DNA from: Siphonodentalium dalli
Taxonomy: Eukaryota; Mollusca; Scaphopoda; Gadilida; Siphonodentaliidae
Direction: 5' to 3'
DNA length: 64,000 nucleotides
Assembly (NCBI GenBank): GCA_032622095.1
Contig: CP136066.1
Span: 182,318,716 to 182,382,715, forward strand
Every line of letters starts with the position of its first letter. Positions within the stretch are counted from its first letter, which is position 1. The translations under genes were made by a program, and so were the position numbers. Shown here one piece after another: positions 22,463 to 36,090 of the stretch. Under the pieces are notes generated by a model. The model searched no databases. It worked only from the letters and a program-made list of their open reading frames with translations, and was not told the DNA's origin.

Positions 22463-22611
22463 AGAGGATCTGAGTTTCTATTTTATACGGAATTTATCAA
22501 CCAAGTCCACTAAATTCGATTTGAGCCGAGGTTTCTCGAGGCTCAAATAGAATTTAGTGGACGAGGTTGATAAATTACGTATAAAATAGAACGAGTTTGA
22601 GATACCTTCTA
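22463..22611. repeat. Foldback MITE with GAGGATCTGAGTTT ends
   Basis: Arms of about 65 bases are inverted copies (TCTATTTTATACG..., TTATCAACC..., GTCCACTAAATTC, TTTGAGCC) around a CTCGAGG centre. End sequence resembles the element at 13036. Confidence 0.8.
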
Positions 22612-25492
22612 TCACATGATAAAATAAACGCGAAGCAACGCGGAGTATTCATCGAAAACAACAATCCTAAACTTCAGCAATCCCAAGTCATTTAAATAAT
22701 GGCGTGACTTCGCATGCGCGAATATTTTACACGTATGTCTTGCCAATAATTATGAAGCTGGTTTTGTGGGTTAATTATGTGATAAATGTAAAGATTAAAC
22801 ACTCGTGAGAATGTAACTGTTTTTAGATGACGATCATCATTTTCAATGATAACATGTTATACTGTCTTCATTAGCCATTATCGTGACATATGAAGAATAT
22901 CTAAGCTAAGCTAAAGAGCATGTATCGTACATGTCTCGTGGCATTTTTTCTCTACTATCATGTGATATAGTGCTTAACACAGAATACTAGTTTAATTAGT
23001 TTAATATAGTAATACTGTAACTTAGAACACGAAAACGAAAACTGCATGGTTTCCGTTAACTGTATACTCACAACTAATATGTTTATACTCAGACTTTCAT
23101 TTTATTCCATTATAATAATTTAAAGAGTCACTATAATAACTATATAGCCAACGATTCGGTACCCCCCCCCCCCCCCCCGCAAGAGACTGATTATCTTATC
23201 ACAGACTTTATAACCATCTGACTGCGATATACGTATCCCAATCTGTAGATTATCAACTCTCAAGTGGGTGCTCTATTCCAAAGAAATATTTCGCTGTTAA
23301 CACCCACCCACACCGGCGATATATATATAGTGGTGCACGTATTACATTTTTTGGTCAGAAAAAGAAGCATTTGAATTTGCATACCAGTTTTATCTACAAC
23401 ATTAACACACAACACGTCGTCATACTAAATTTAATGTTCTATGTAACGATATTTCTTTAAAGACATATTATGGACTAACCTCACTGATTAAAACCCATAA
23501 GTTGGTAACCCACGCATGATATCCACTGGAAGAACTTGGTAATCGACATAAGGTTATCGAAAACTCCATCTGCATCGACTTTGCCATTTTAGAGAACACA
23601 AAGTTTGAACTACGCGCAAATGTAAATATTTATACTTTATTCGGGACGATTTATTGGGCACAAACGTTACGGAAACGGTTCAATCAACACTATTAATGCG
23701 TGTACTTCGTTCATAACAATGACGGTCTTTTCTGGCTATTTTGATATCAAATTTATGAAAATAAATGATTTTGTCATGATTCCGTGTTATTCAATTCTGA
23801 ACACCTCAATGCAGTGTTTCACATCAGTTTAACAGTTCGACAGTCAAAACGATTATAAAATACATTCGTGCTAAAAATATGGATATTTGCGCCCACGATA
23901 TAGACCACGTGTATATGTAATATAAAGTAATTTTAGAATATGTACAGTGTGCTTTTGTTTCTTGTAAGAGTCCAGATAGTGGTGAAAAGTCATATTGGAC
24001 GAGACGCGCAGTGTCGAGACCAATATCAATTTTCACCACAACATGGACTCGTTCAAGAAAAACGCATATTGTATTCAACATTGTATAATGACATTTTTAT
24101 TATCAGATATGTTTATCCAAATTTCGGAAATAAAACTGTTCTGGTCAGTGTTGGTATTTGTTGGCACTTGATTCTCTATAAAAGCTTGTATTTGATAATC
24201 ATAATTTGAAACGGTAAACACGGAAGTCAGAACTCAATATAATGTGAAACGTCTTATAAATATAACAGTAATGGCGCACCAGGCTTCTCAACACTACCGG
24301 AGCCGTCGGTACTTTTACAATTTTCAAGGTACCAGTACTGAGTGAATGTTGAGTACCGCGGTCCACGCTACTAGGCGGTAATAGTCTGTATATGTTTGTA
24401 TAAGCGATGGATAACTTGACTTGGATGTTATTTCCAACGTTAACAAATCAATTATGAACCAGTTTGGTATTGCTAAATATATTGTCTTTATATACATATC
24501 ATGACAACATTCACACAACAGCAAACTCGATTTGAAACTTTCCACGACCAAAACCAAAGGCAATACGATCTATCGGTATATAGATGCAAAGAATACTTAT
24601 TTTGTCGCGAAGTACCTTGATAACGCTTTTTATTAACAAATTATACCCCAGGCGTGACCAAATTCATTCAAACAGGTGGGGGTTAGTCGTTTTGTTGTGC
24701 GTGTTTATTTTTTAACTTCGCCCTGTCCGCCCTATAACTGCGTTAATAGGTAGCAGTCTCGACTTCTCCCCCACTTATTTTATCAGTTTCACTCTTATAA
24801 GCTACACTATGTCTGACATTCGTATCAATTCGAGTTTACTTGACATTCGAATATCAATATTCGAAATTAACTTCAACCAGTGTGACTTACACTGTTCTGA
24901 TTATCTCAACCGTCGCCATCTATAAACCGCCCGTTCTCATTAGTCTAAAGGTTTTCTAAAGAAAAAATGGGGGGAATTTTATATGTGCTTGTAGCTTCGT
25001 GTGGACAGGCCACCAACTTGCAGTTGATTTGATAATTTTGCGGCATCTCCTTACTTCACGTCGGATCGGATGTGCGTAATATTATAACCCACAATAGCAA
25101 CCCCTACAACATCTACTATCAATCAGTATCATGGTTGGTATACTCAAATTGGCGCTCAAATGAATCGGCTCCATCGTGAATTTGCATTTAACATATCGGA
25201 TTTAATATGACTAAATATTGCCGTACATGCACGAATGTTTTTTTTCGACTATATGTATATACAAGCGTCCCACTTTTTTAACCTTTCAAACTGTTCTATT
25301 GTAGCTGCACAATACATAATATAGCTGAAGGACGGACACGCAGTGGGGAAGAAAGAAAATTGCAAAGCGAACTAGGATTCGGTTCGCGATTCACGGTAAT
25401 TAGAACGGTTTCAAGTGCCAATTTAGCTAGTATACTAAAATAACATTAATGTTGAACTGTATATAACCTAAACTCTGTATATATCTGGACCA
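22612..25492. other. No gene seen apart from repeats
   Basis: AT-rich; poly-C run of about 18 at 23161. Holds the hairpin repeat at 23930-24200. Confidence 0.4.
23930..24205. repeat. Hairpin repeat shared with 35846-36090
   Basis: The first 140 bases fold back (GTGCTTTTGTTTCTTG ... CAAGAAAAACGCA; TAGTGGTGAAAA ... TTTTCACCACAAC). The hairpin and about 130 bases after it (GGAAATAAAACT, GTTGGCAC, TATAAAAG, TGTATTTGAT) match 35846-36090 and the duplicate at 39466. Open frames here are hairpin by-products. Confidence 0.7.
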
Positions 25493-25640
25493 GTTTCATG
25501 AAAATGACCTAGTTGGGATTTAAGATGGTCATGACTTCAAACTTCAGTTATAAGTTCGTATTGCAAAAAAGATCCAAATTTACGTCTTAACGTTGGTCTT
25601 GAGACATTTAACTCTGGAGTGAGGTATGTTAAGATAATCT
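25493..25640 (+). repeat. Dispersed repeat (inverse copy at 49660-49805)
   Basis: Words AGTTTCATGAAA, TAGTTGGGATTTAAGATGGT, CATGACTTCAAACTTCAGT, TAAGTTCGT and GTCTTAACGTTGGTCTTG recur on the other strand at 49660-49805. Confidence 0.75.
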
Positions 25641-28149
25641 AAGATTAACGCGGAACTTATAATCCACTAATTATTCGGAAAGATATGACATCTAATATAT
25701 GTATAATATTATAAACCAACTTAACTTAATGTCTCGGAGGGATCTTTCAGACATGTTAGTAATTAATAAACAACTGACGTGCTGATAGGGATGTGAACAT
25801 GATTACACGATTTGTGGGTTTACCATTTAGAACTGTAAACCACTGAGATCCGACTATACATTTCTAACTGTTGTAAAAGTCTCCATTTTCAGACATGGAC
25901 ATGATTTGTTTTAAATGTAGACATGACTCATTCCAGCAACTAAATTATGCCCACTTAACTCATCCTGTGCCAGCGACAAATATGTCGCTCGAAGGGCACC
26001 TTTCATATGCCGGCGACTATATATCCGTCGCCCAGATCATCTCGTTTAAAAACATGCTGCACTAGCTACATGCTAAAACTGCTTTTACATGGACCCTATC
26101 TCATTTATGAGATCTTATTATAAATATTTAATTCAAATATATTATGTGTCCAAAACACAATGCGTATTAATCGGTCCCATGATATATAATATTGTATAAT
26201 ATTTTAAACGACGTGCAAACTTAAACTACTAGCATAATTTTCTCGTCCTCTTTTCAGCCCAAACAGACAGGACAAAGCACAACTAGGCGAGCATTTATTT
26301 TGGGATCGGATGAAAACAAGTAAGTAGCATGTAACTATACATTGATTATATGCCCGATCTCGCACAGGGAACCAAAGCCTGTATAAATTAAGCATGGATA
26401 AACTGAACTGGCACATTAATGAAAGGTATACATTCCCTAGTGTGTTATACAGTACTAGCAGGTTAGCTCGTCACTGGCGTGTTTCGTCTGAAACATGTCA
26501 TTGTTTAATTCATTTTATTTAATTATTTTTTTTAAGTTAATTGTTTTACTTTTTAAATATATTTAATTTTTTTTTTAACGAGTTACTTCTGCCGTTTTAA
26601 TTTTTTAATTTAAGTTTTTGGTTTTTTAATGAGTTAATTATGCCTTTTTAATCAAGATTTCTAAAAAGTACCACTATCGGAACTTTTTGTACCACGTCAT
26701 GAGATTTTATGGCCACCGACAAAGAAATCGACATGGTTATCATAAATCTGTCTTGATTGTTGTCGGCAGCCACGATAATATCCATTAGTTCAGATTAGCT
26801 TCCGAGATAATATTGCACCAAACATATCGGGAATCGTAACCCTTGCGTTGCGGAAATCCTAACGCCATCCCTAGTATATAAATCAAGACTAAATAATGTG
26901 TTAATATTACAATTTGAACATTTCAAACTAATCAACATTCAACCAATGTTAGGATGAGACACGAATTAAATGGTAGCCTTGTACGTGTGTTAGCCATTAC
27001 TACACAGCACAATGTCTACGAAATTTCTATCCTAACTCTATAAAAACGTCCTGGGTTTTGCGATTTGCCTAAAACATTTTAATTATGGCCAACAAAATCG
27101 GAAACGGCTTTCTGATTAACCCGTTAAAATGTTACAAGCGATACGAGCTCGCACTCAACTGTTAGTTTTCGTTTTCCTATTATACATTTGAATTGATTTC
27201 GACAGGCACATATATTTTCTTCATTCATTTTTATTTGAATGGAGAATTCAGACAGTGACTAACCATAAAGTTTTCGAAAACTAGAGTTGCATGTAATTTT
27301 ATCGGTGTCCTGTTTTACCACGTCTCCAAAATGAATGTTAAATTCCATGTAAGGTATTCACACTGAGCAATTTAGTGAGTGCAATTTACATAAGGATTAA
27401 CCGTCTAACATAACGGCAATTGAGCACCAACAAATGAATACGCGGCCATTGCACCCCGGGCCCCGAACAATTTAATAACATTGTACTTTGTTCATAGTAT
27501 ACTTGCATCATTGCGTTGATATTTCCATAAATTGGTGTCAAATCATCTATCAAGTTATATATATTATGAAGTAGAAACATAAGTCTGTTACTTATATTAT
27601 AGTTTATTAATCATTACTATCAGGTGGATATCAAACAATTGTTTGAATATAGCCTATTTATAAATGAAGACATTGCGCTTTAAAATTACTAGGGTGGACA
27701 AAGATGACCTCATAATTTCCAACGCAGCAAACGACGGGCTCATTTGCTGATTGCTCGAAAACATTTGCTAATAATTAGAAATGGTTACTCGATTGACCTC
27801 TATGAATTGTTTTATATCTTGTTCATCGTCTTGATCAAGCGATTGCTCAGCGCATCAAGGGCGCGCACACATGGCTAGCAAGAAAATATCAGGTCTGCCC
27901 CATGTGACTTACTTGACCAATGAAATAAATAATACCGGAAAATATCCGACGAAGGCAGGGCGCTGATATTTTATCCCCCATTGGTGATATCTGTTCACTT
28001 TGATAGGTGGACATCGGTATCCGCTAACTAATCTCGCGGGGATATGATCATAACAATTCCAAGCGCTCGAGTTATGATCAATCAATAATATCGTCCATTT
28101 CAACATACTATGTATTTCCATGTTATATTGTTGTCAGAACAGCTGATGT

Positions 28150-28155
<6 letters not shown>
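25641..28155. other. No gene seen
   Basis: AT-rich; T/A-rich low-complexity stretch at 26510-26650. No splice-supported exon. Confidence 0.4.

Positions 28156-28238
<83 letters not shown>
28156..28238. repeat. (AT)n microsatellite
   Basis: About 41 uninterrupted AT dinucleotides. Length is likely polymorphic and assembly-sensitive. Confidence 0.98.
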
Positions 28239-28243
<5 letters not shown>

Positions 28244-29509
28244 GTGACAGGGGGTGGGGTGGCGACAGGGGTGTGGTGTTTATACAGTTCGAAATTTTAC
28301 ACCAACAGTAGGTTGAAAATGTTCTTGTAGTTTGATTTTCAAAAACATTCTTGGGGGTGGCGATTGTTTTTGAAACCAATATTTGCATATGCTCCTATTT
28401 TTGGTAAAAAAAAAATATGGTATGAAATGGTTATCAGATGGAAACTTTCCAACCTAATGGGGGTGACAGGTTGGAAATTTCCAACCTTGGGGAGCCTTGC
28501 CCTGGTCCCTCCCCCATGGCCAGTCAAAACTAAAAAAAACTGCTAGTTAATTTAAGAAACAATATTGTCATACATTTGGTCAACATTATTGATTAGTCAC
28601 ACCAATTTGACATTTCGGTGTAAGCAAGTGATTAACACGCTAGACAATGACTTGTGATTGTTATGATAATAAATGGGGAATATTTTAATATTCCAGCCGT
28701 TAAAATAATGCAGTTATTGTTACCACTTGGTAATCGGCTGGATATTGTGGAAGGGAGAACATTAGAAAATACGGCGACTTTAATTATTTATATCGAGATA
28801 TGTCAGTTAATTTGCCGCTGCGAAACGGGTTGGCAACGATTAGATATGCGCTTCTATTGTCGTTATGCATGTAATTTGTGTATGTAAAATCAATGTATTT
28901 TACATGGTCACACCAATCATTGTTAGCATTAGTCGCCTGTGCGTGATCGGAGAATTTCAACAGGCGAGACAATTGAGCAGTTATTAGCCATTATCAAACT
29001 AACTGCTATCAAGAAATTTCAGGCTAGTCATAAACTCTTTCATGGATGCCGAAATGAATAAATCCTATCTGATATATGTTGCTGTTTTTCACGAGTTTTA
29101 ATTCATTTCGAAAAGTGGATTTGAGTCCGTCGATTTTACACTTGATTTTTTATCGTCATTTCTGGATCATCCAACATAAAAATAAAATGTGCAGAATTTG
29201 ACGTTCTTTTAGGGCGAGTGTGATGCACAAGTGTTTAATGTCCCATTAACAATCCTATATGGTGCTCTCTTGCCTTGAAACATACATTGGAAAATTAAGA
29301 CAGACAATACCGGTTCGTTGAGATTCCTCGGATAGCTTCAGAGCAAACTGGTGTGATAACTTTCAATTGTGATTTCCATGCAAATATCCATCACAGCGCC
29401 AAAAATTATTGCAGGTACGGCGTTCGAAGTAAAAAGACTGGCTGACCCCCCCCCTTTCACCCATAATTTACACGACCGTATATATTTCTCAAACCAAAGG
29501 TTGAAGATA
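28239..29509. other. No gene; short paralogous stretch
   Basis: 28785-28875 (ATTTATATCGAGATATGTC, AATTTGCCGCTGCGAAAC, TATGCGCTTCTATTGTC) matches 12045-12140 before exon C1, further evidence that this region is a rearranged copy of the 8-13 kb locus. A C-rich tract lies near 29447. Confidence 0.5.
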
Positions 29510-30280
29510 GATTAGATAGATTTATTTCTTATACCATACATCAATGGTTGAAAGAAAACATGTTTACATATGTATACATAATATCAGAGGCAGTGTTAGA
29601 CTAATAGAGAATTTATCAATTCAATAAAGATATATTATTCAGGTGTAACCTATATCAGGGCCAGGGTAAACCAGTCGCTGGATGAGACCAACAAAAAACA
29701 CACACCATGCTACCCTAAGGCACAGCCGTGGGGAGCCATAGTATGCGTCATCTCTTTGATCTCATCAAGTAACTAGTCGACCCTCCATAATCTTGACAAA
29801 TTTACAGAGTCTCCTCGCTATCGATGGTTTTCTCGTGGAAAACAAGATTTTTAGTTTCATTGGACTTGGGCAATTCCAATATGACTTGTGCAACAACATT
29901 TTTCGCTCTGTTGATAATGATTGACAGTAAAAAATATAGTGAATTTCGTCACCGATTTGGCCGTTGTTACATAGTGTACATATTCGATCATCACGCGGTG
30001 TACTATGCCACCTGCCCTTTTCTATTGGTAATGAGTGGTTGCTTGTTCTGAATCGAGCTAGGGTATATTTGATGTCATCGCGAAACTCGGAGATGTAATA
30101 TTCCTGACCAAAGTCCGGTTTTAATATCCTGTATATTTCCCCTCGACTGGAGCGTTTACGCGATTCATGCCACTGTTGAATAGATTGATCAGTCAGTTTC
30201 TGTTTCACAAGCGATATGATTATATTTGAATGTATGGCGGGATTCTGTCCGATCCACAAATACGATCCTACAAACAAGTT
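29510..30280 (-). mobile_element. LINE 3'-end fragment, copy D, with 170-codon open frame
   Basis: The minus frame (30277 to 29765) encodes the C-terminal part of a non-LTR ORF2: LWIGQNP, then LTDQSIQQWHESRKRSSRGE, RTSNHSLPIEKGRW, and a C-x2-C...H...C cluster (RICTLCNNGQIGDEIHYIFY, C). It aligns by eye with the C-terminus of the element at 45.8 kb but is clearly a different subfamily. It is 5'-truncated at LWIGQ, as expected from incomplete reverse transcription, with no intact reverse transcriptase. Confidence 0.8.
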
Positions 30281-30290
30281 CCTAAGTCGT

Positions 30291-31074
30291 CACAATTTTA
30301 GCTTTTACACGCTTGAATTATAACATTTTGGACCACCATCTATGATTGGGGAGGGGGTGGTTCTCAAAAGCTTCGAATAACTAAGTTGAATATATCGCCA
30401 TAAATTGCTGAATATGAGATGAATCGCTCGTAGCAAACAGACACGACAGAAATGACTGTCAACTACAAAATTTATAAGTCGGAAGTGGCTTCGTGGCTTC
30501 ATTTGAGGGTTGGGGCGTGTCAGGACCCAGGGTGGTGCATGCCCCCACCCCACCCGTCGATGAAATATGCAATGGTAAGTCCGGTGGCTTCCGGGATAAT
30601 ATAGCCCCCCCCCCCATGTTGGGGATCATAGCTCATGCGTTGAGGAAATCCTGGGGCGATCGCTGGTATAAAAATCAAGAGAGGACTGACAATAATTTTA
30701 AGAAAGTCCGATATTTGGGTCATCGCGCGAACAATTATTTTGAGCGGCCTGACGGCTTTGTTCAGTCAACGTCTCTCTACGCGTTCAGAGCTTGGCTCAC
30801 TGTGGTCAAACGTAGTCGCAATAAGTGGGTTTCGGCGGACACATTACATGGTCTGGATAATCGACGTAAAACGACAAATACACGATATTTGAGAGATTAC
30901 ATGCACGTGTGTATCCACCCTAATAGCACTGGTTGCAGTCCCTCTTTCTAACCAGTCGCAAAACACAATCTTAGCGAGCGCACTTATACTGTTGATATAT
31001 AATAATATCCCATGTTATTTGAATTTGTTTCTCATATATTGTCACGTCTAACTACAATTTTCCTTATTTTCCAG
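30291..31074. other. Paralogous upstream segment, no gene
   Basis: 30620-30910 matches 8030-8405, and 30920-31074 matches 12245-12407, so the B exon that should lie between is missing here. A poly-C run at about 30605 lies within it. A 152-codon open frame at 30493-30951 is not conserved in the paralogue. Confidence 0.5.
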
Positions 31075-31188
31075 GTGACTATTCAGGGTGGAACGAGGAA
31101 GCAGATAATGCTACCATCTGAACATGAAGGTTCAAGTTATATCAAAGTGATCTGGTGGTTAAGCCAGGAACTGCCAACCTATACCTAG
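31075..31188 (+). CDS. Exon C3 of the unidentified family
   Basis: A TTTTCCAG acceptor, then VTIQGGTRKQIMLPSEHEGS, SYIKVIWWLSQELPTYT and TAG; 37 codons plus stop, same length and phase as C1. The end reads ACCTA|GTAAGATATTG, keeping the overlapping donor seen in C1. No B exon precedes it within this locus, so it is probably an orphaned exon. Confidence 0.5.
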   Translation: MTIQGGTRKQIMLPSEHEGSSYIKVIWWLSQELPTYT

Positions 31189-33830
31189 TAAGATATTGTC
31201 TAATGTATTCAATGAAACGTTTAATTTATGATAAAACTTTGTAATTGTATTGATATCACACAAACCCTATATATCCGTAAAGCCATTACATATGTCCGTA
31301 TATCAGTGTTTTGGTCACCATACTGGATAATAAGCACGTATTTCTCGCCAATTTGGCTGCTGGCCAATAAAAAATACTAAACATTAAGGTGGATTAATAC
31401 TTTTTTGAAAACCCAGATGACAACATTATGACATATGTACCAACATAACGAGTTGGATATCCTCTATACTATGGCGCTAAAATTTAAACACTGTATATGT
31501 TCCGAAACCGGAAATTATGCACGAAAAATTCATGTAAACAGAATATGCCAATATAAAAAAACAACCCATCCATGACCAAACATGTTCCTGAGTCGAACTG
31601 TCCAGAATCGGATTCGGCGATTTCATGACTAGAAGAAAATACCCGTACCAAACAATAATAATAAAATTTAAGTCATTAAGACTCCATTCGAAATGGCATA
31701 CGTTAGCAATCTAATTGCAAATTAATGTCGTGTGTCGAATCGTGCAGCTTAAATAGATATGCATTCTGAACGCAGTTGAATTAAGCAGTTATTAAATACC
31801 ATCATTCTCTATCTATATAAAGAAAAGTGGTTGATCTCTCTAAACAAAATAACTACATGACAACTGGTTGAGGTAACATTCTGGAATACCAATATACACA
31901 GGCTGCCAATAATAGTGGGCGGTTTAATCAGTCTGGAGTTAATTCCATTTTGAATAGGTCGAACAGATCCAGACCAGGTTCCGCTGGTCATATCAGGTCT
32001 ACAAATACGTCGACGACTCTTCGTGACGATAAAGGAAAGACTTAACTCAAATCAATGATACGAAACACGCAAGCTCAACATGACTCATTAAAGAGCGTGT
32101 TTGTCAGTTCTTTCCGTTTATGGTATGAATAAAGAGCGTTTATTACTCACCCGTCGCATTAACTGAGAACAATGTTTCAAATTTCGTTAATTTTTGCGTC
32201 CGGAATGATTGTATCGCTGCAGAGTTGTAGTTGAGTATGTTATTTATAAAAACAGGCGATTATATGCCTCGTGTTTTGTGTTTAGTGCGTTTATTTGAGA
32301 TGTTTGTCCGGCAATTTGGCAATGCTTTCATAAATATTAATTGTACCAATTTAAAATTCGATTAAAACCTTATTTTGGGACTTTAGGTCCAGTAAAAGTG
32401 TTATAACCTGGTCATATACTGGCTGATGATGGATCTCGTTTCAAGAGCTGCCTTTGCAACGTTGTCAGCACTTTCGTTGTCACACATCCCGACATGCGCT
32501 GGTATCCAGCAGAACCAAATGTCAAAATGGATAACTGCTTTTATGTATTTTCACATGAAATATGAAAAGTAACTAGTAACGTCGTAAAATGACGCATTAA
32601 ACACATTTATAGTTGTATTGATGAAACTGGTGTGAGCAATAAATCCTCCAGAAAAGGGTTCATATTGAACCTAAATATTCACATATATACAGGTCGGGAA
32701 AAGATGCAAAATTGGCTTACTAGCGAAATCGGGCTCAGTATAAGCCAATTCGACCTCTCGTTTTAATGTGTTTTGACAACGTACACCTGACTTTGCCAGG
32801 TGCCGCGACAATGCGACATTCAGTTTTCAACCCATCATTTACGACGCATTACCATTGAGAGTCAGTGCTTGTAATTAATATATAAGAATGGCGATGTGTA
32901 TCTTTAGTTAAATTTGTTTTAAATATTTGCAATATATCTGTTTTCAATGTTAGACACACTGGATATGTTTATATTATCCAAATACCGCGACAATGATAGC
33001 ATTATAAACAATATCTGTACTTTTGCTTGACAGCATCAGTTTGAATTAACAGCATCATATATTAAGTCAACGGGACCAACTGGCATCACAGCATATCAGC
33101 AGGGCCACTTGGACAGTCGTTACTATGCCCTGTTGTTTCGAATAAGATGTTTTAAAAATTACAGTGGTTGGAACAAGAGAGTCAATGACTGTTGAGTCGT
33201 TAACTTGATTGTAAAGTCTGGGAATAATATCGCCTGTACTTGTCAAAATCATCTTTAAATAGGTGATACCATGTATCTCAAAGGGTAGCAATCACTTCAC
33301 CGCGGATAATGCATAACTTACATGTCAAAGTATATTATTTCAGTCCGAATTAGAAACCATTCATATTGGAGGGGAGGTGGGAGGACATAAATAGGGCTTC
33401 ACGGTATATCGATATATTTCATGTAGGCGCATTCTAACCGACAGTGTGATAACGTGCAAATAGCCGCGACTGCCACCCGCATTGGTGGCTGGCTAGACAC
33501 AGAGTCCGCTGTATTACTAAAGACGTTACAAATAATTAACGTGAAAAGAAGGCTACTTATTCAGTACTTGATATTGAGTTCGTTGATTAAACACTGTTGT
33601 GGTGATATAAGCAGTGTTTTCACAGGTTGTATTGTGTGTGGATGTATTGTGTGTGGATAATCTGGCGTGAAGCCATTTAAGTTATAAGTTCGATGTTGGC
33701 GTGTCCCTAAAGCAGAGTCATTGTTGTCATTAAATTAGCCTAATAATGACTGTAATCTATTTTCTGTATATAAGCGACAAACAAATGAGAATTCGTACAC
33801 CTCTCATGTTTACGATGGATCTCATTAGTA
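31189..33830. other. No gene seen
   Basis: 31189-31810 continues the paralogy with 12522-13560, including a solo right hairpin end near 31445. The remainder is AT-rich with no supported exon. Confidence 0.4.
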
Positions 33831-34143
33831 AAAGCAATGTTACTTCTCATGTGTATTTAGGGCTATTACACGCTTCTGTGTCATATACATTTATATTGGA
33901 CTGGGCAAAGACCAACGCCTCACAACCATTAAAATGTCCAGATTCGGGAAATGTAGTAACATTCTTTTGACAATAACCAGGTTTTGGGAAGGCGGTGGCG
34001 AGTGAACATAAACGCAAAACCACTTGTAAGTGTTATCACAAACATTGTACATATATTGCCTATTTACTTTAAAACTGTTCAATACGATGAAAAGTTGTCA
34101 CCAACAATATGGATCAACGAATGAAAAAATAAATAAATTATCT

Positions 34144-34162
34144 TGAAGGTTTTGTTTCATCG
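34144..34162 (+). pseudogene. Exon B4 stump
   Basis: CTT to TCG encodes LEGFVSS just before a GTGAGT donor, the exact tail of exon B; the first 43 or so codons are gone, replaced by AT-rich sequence. Repeated at 37764-37782. Confidence 0.5.
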
Positions 34163-35845
34163 GTGAGTAACTCTACTAAACATTTTAAAGAATATCATGA
34201 ACACATTTTTCATGAAATGTTTTATCAACATACGATTATATTAATTATTTAATTTCTCATTCCAAATACAATGCCATTTTGAGATTTATAAAATATTGCG
34301 CTGGCCCCCCACTCCAGAAATAAATGGGTTTCCAGCGCTAATTCATCAAGCATGCGTCAATATGGCAATTCAAAATACATAAATACAAATATAACAAAGC
34401 TGTGTGAAAAGAAATGTATACATTAGTACAACACTGGAAATGGATATAATGAAACGAGGGTCGTGTTTTTGTCGATCCGGGTGTACGTTGAATTAAACGT
34501 ATACCTATTTATTATGGGTGCTATATTTATATTAAATAGTAATCTATATATGAATCTTAATACAGGATGTAAGTAGGTTGGTAAGCTTATATAGCTACTC
34601 GTTATATTTCTGTGTATGGGGGCCGGTATGTTCTTTTATACGTGTGTATACCGTGTTATTGATGTTAATATTTCATCGTTTCAAATTTGATATTTTTAAA
34701 TCGGCACTTGACAGAAGTACTTGATATACTCGCTATCAACATAGGTTACTTATATACTTTGTTTAATAACTATTGTTGCAGTAGAGCCTCAATATATACA
34801 TCTATATACAAATATACACATAACACACAAAACAAAAAAATACGTAACTGATTCAACATATTAATGCATATGTATATACGTAACAAATTATATTTATTGA
34901 AATTTAAAGTAAACTACGTTAAAATATAAAGTTGCTAATATAGGTGATGGAAAATACTTCATATATATTGGCATTCTTGTTTCATGAATAATCTTGTACA
35001 GTTGTCGCCCCATCTCGGTGGGTGACAATCTCATGTCTCCAGAGAAGGGCAACAGAGAGAAGTTTATTCCTCCAAATATGGAGACAATATGATTTAATTA
35101 TATAACAGAAATTATCTGGTGACATATATAAACAGTACACTATAACTATAGAAGGCTAATTTTGAGTAGTTAGTTTCACTCGGGTAAACCCGTCCATCAA
35201 ACGGTGACAGTGTTAAGATACCAGGAGGTCAGGTGACTTGGAATCACCATATCGAACCCGAATAAGATTTCGCATATAATTATAAATATGTTGCGGGAAC
35301 AATTACTGCAGGGAAAGATGTAAACAAATTTCAGCCCACACATGAGTCGCAAGCTATCTGTAAATAGACATAAGTTAACCAAACAAATACTTATCCGATA
35401 TGACATAGAATACTTTCACAGGCAAAATCTTAATCAGAGCACAGGATGCTAATAAACCGCACTTTATCCCCATTTTTTTAAACTTAGAAATTAGTTTGCA
35501 ACCTGCACTTTTATTTCTACATATTTCGGTCAATGTATTTTAGTCTTGGCTCTAATATTTAGTAACACGAGAACCTGTGCACCTGCTATTATGTCTGTCC
35601 GACTTCTTTGTGTGGAATTATTCCCCTTTTTAAACTTGGAACATTTTCACAACGTGAATAATTTATTCTGAGCTTTTTAGTCCTACTACTTTCCAGTTAA
35701 TAGCTTCAAGATTCAAGGACTGTGCACCTGCAATACAACAACTGTTATTTTATTTGAAATGTCTACTGACATGTCAAACATCTTAGTATTTCAAAACGCG
35801 GGAATGTCCTCGGTCACATTGGGATAGTCACGCCTCTAGTTATAA

Positions 35846-36090
35846 ATGTTGTACACAATGTGTTTTCTTGTACTTGTCGATGTTTTGGTGACAATCATAG
35901 TGGACGACACGCGTAGCGTCCAGTGCAATGACTCTTCACCACAACATAGAGGACAAGAAAACGCATTGTATGCCATTTCTATTATTAATCTGCATCTTTT
36001 TCAAATTTGGAATAAAACTTTTGTGGCCATTGTTTTTGTTTGGCACAGTTTTCTATACAAAAGTATGTATTTGATCACTATAGTACAAGC
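35846..36090. repeat. Hairpin repeat shared with 23930-24205
   Basis: Arms ACAATGTGTTTTCTTG and CAAGAAAACGCATTGT fold around GTGGACGACACGCGTAGCGT. Repeated at 39466-39710 in the duplicate. Confidence 0.7.

Noticed and set aside
28155-28388. Minus-strand frame rich in Tyr-Ile repeats
   Set aside because: Produced by the (AT)n microsatellite.
30493-30951. 152-codon plus-strand open frame
   Set aside because: The paralogous stretch at 8030-8405 carries stops and indels throughout, so the frame is not conserved; it also runs through a poly-C tract.
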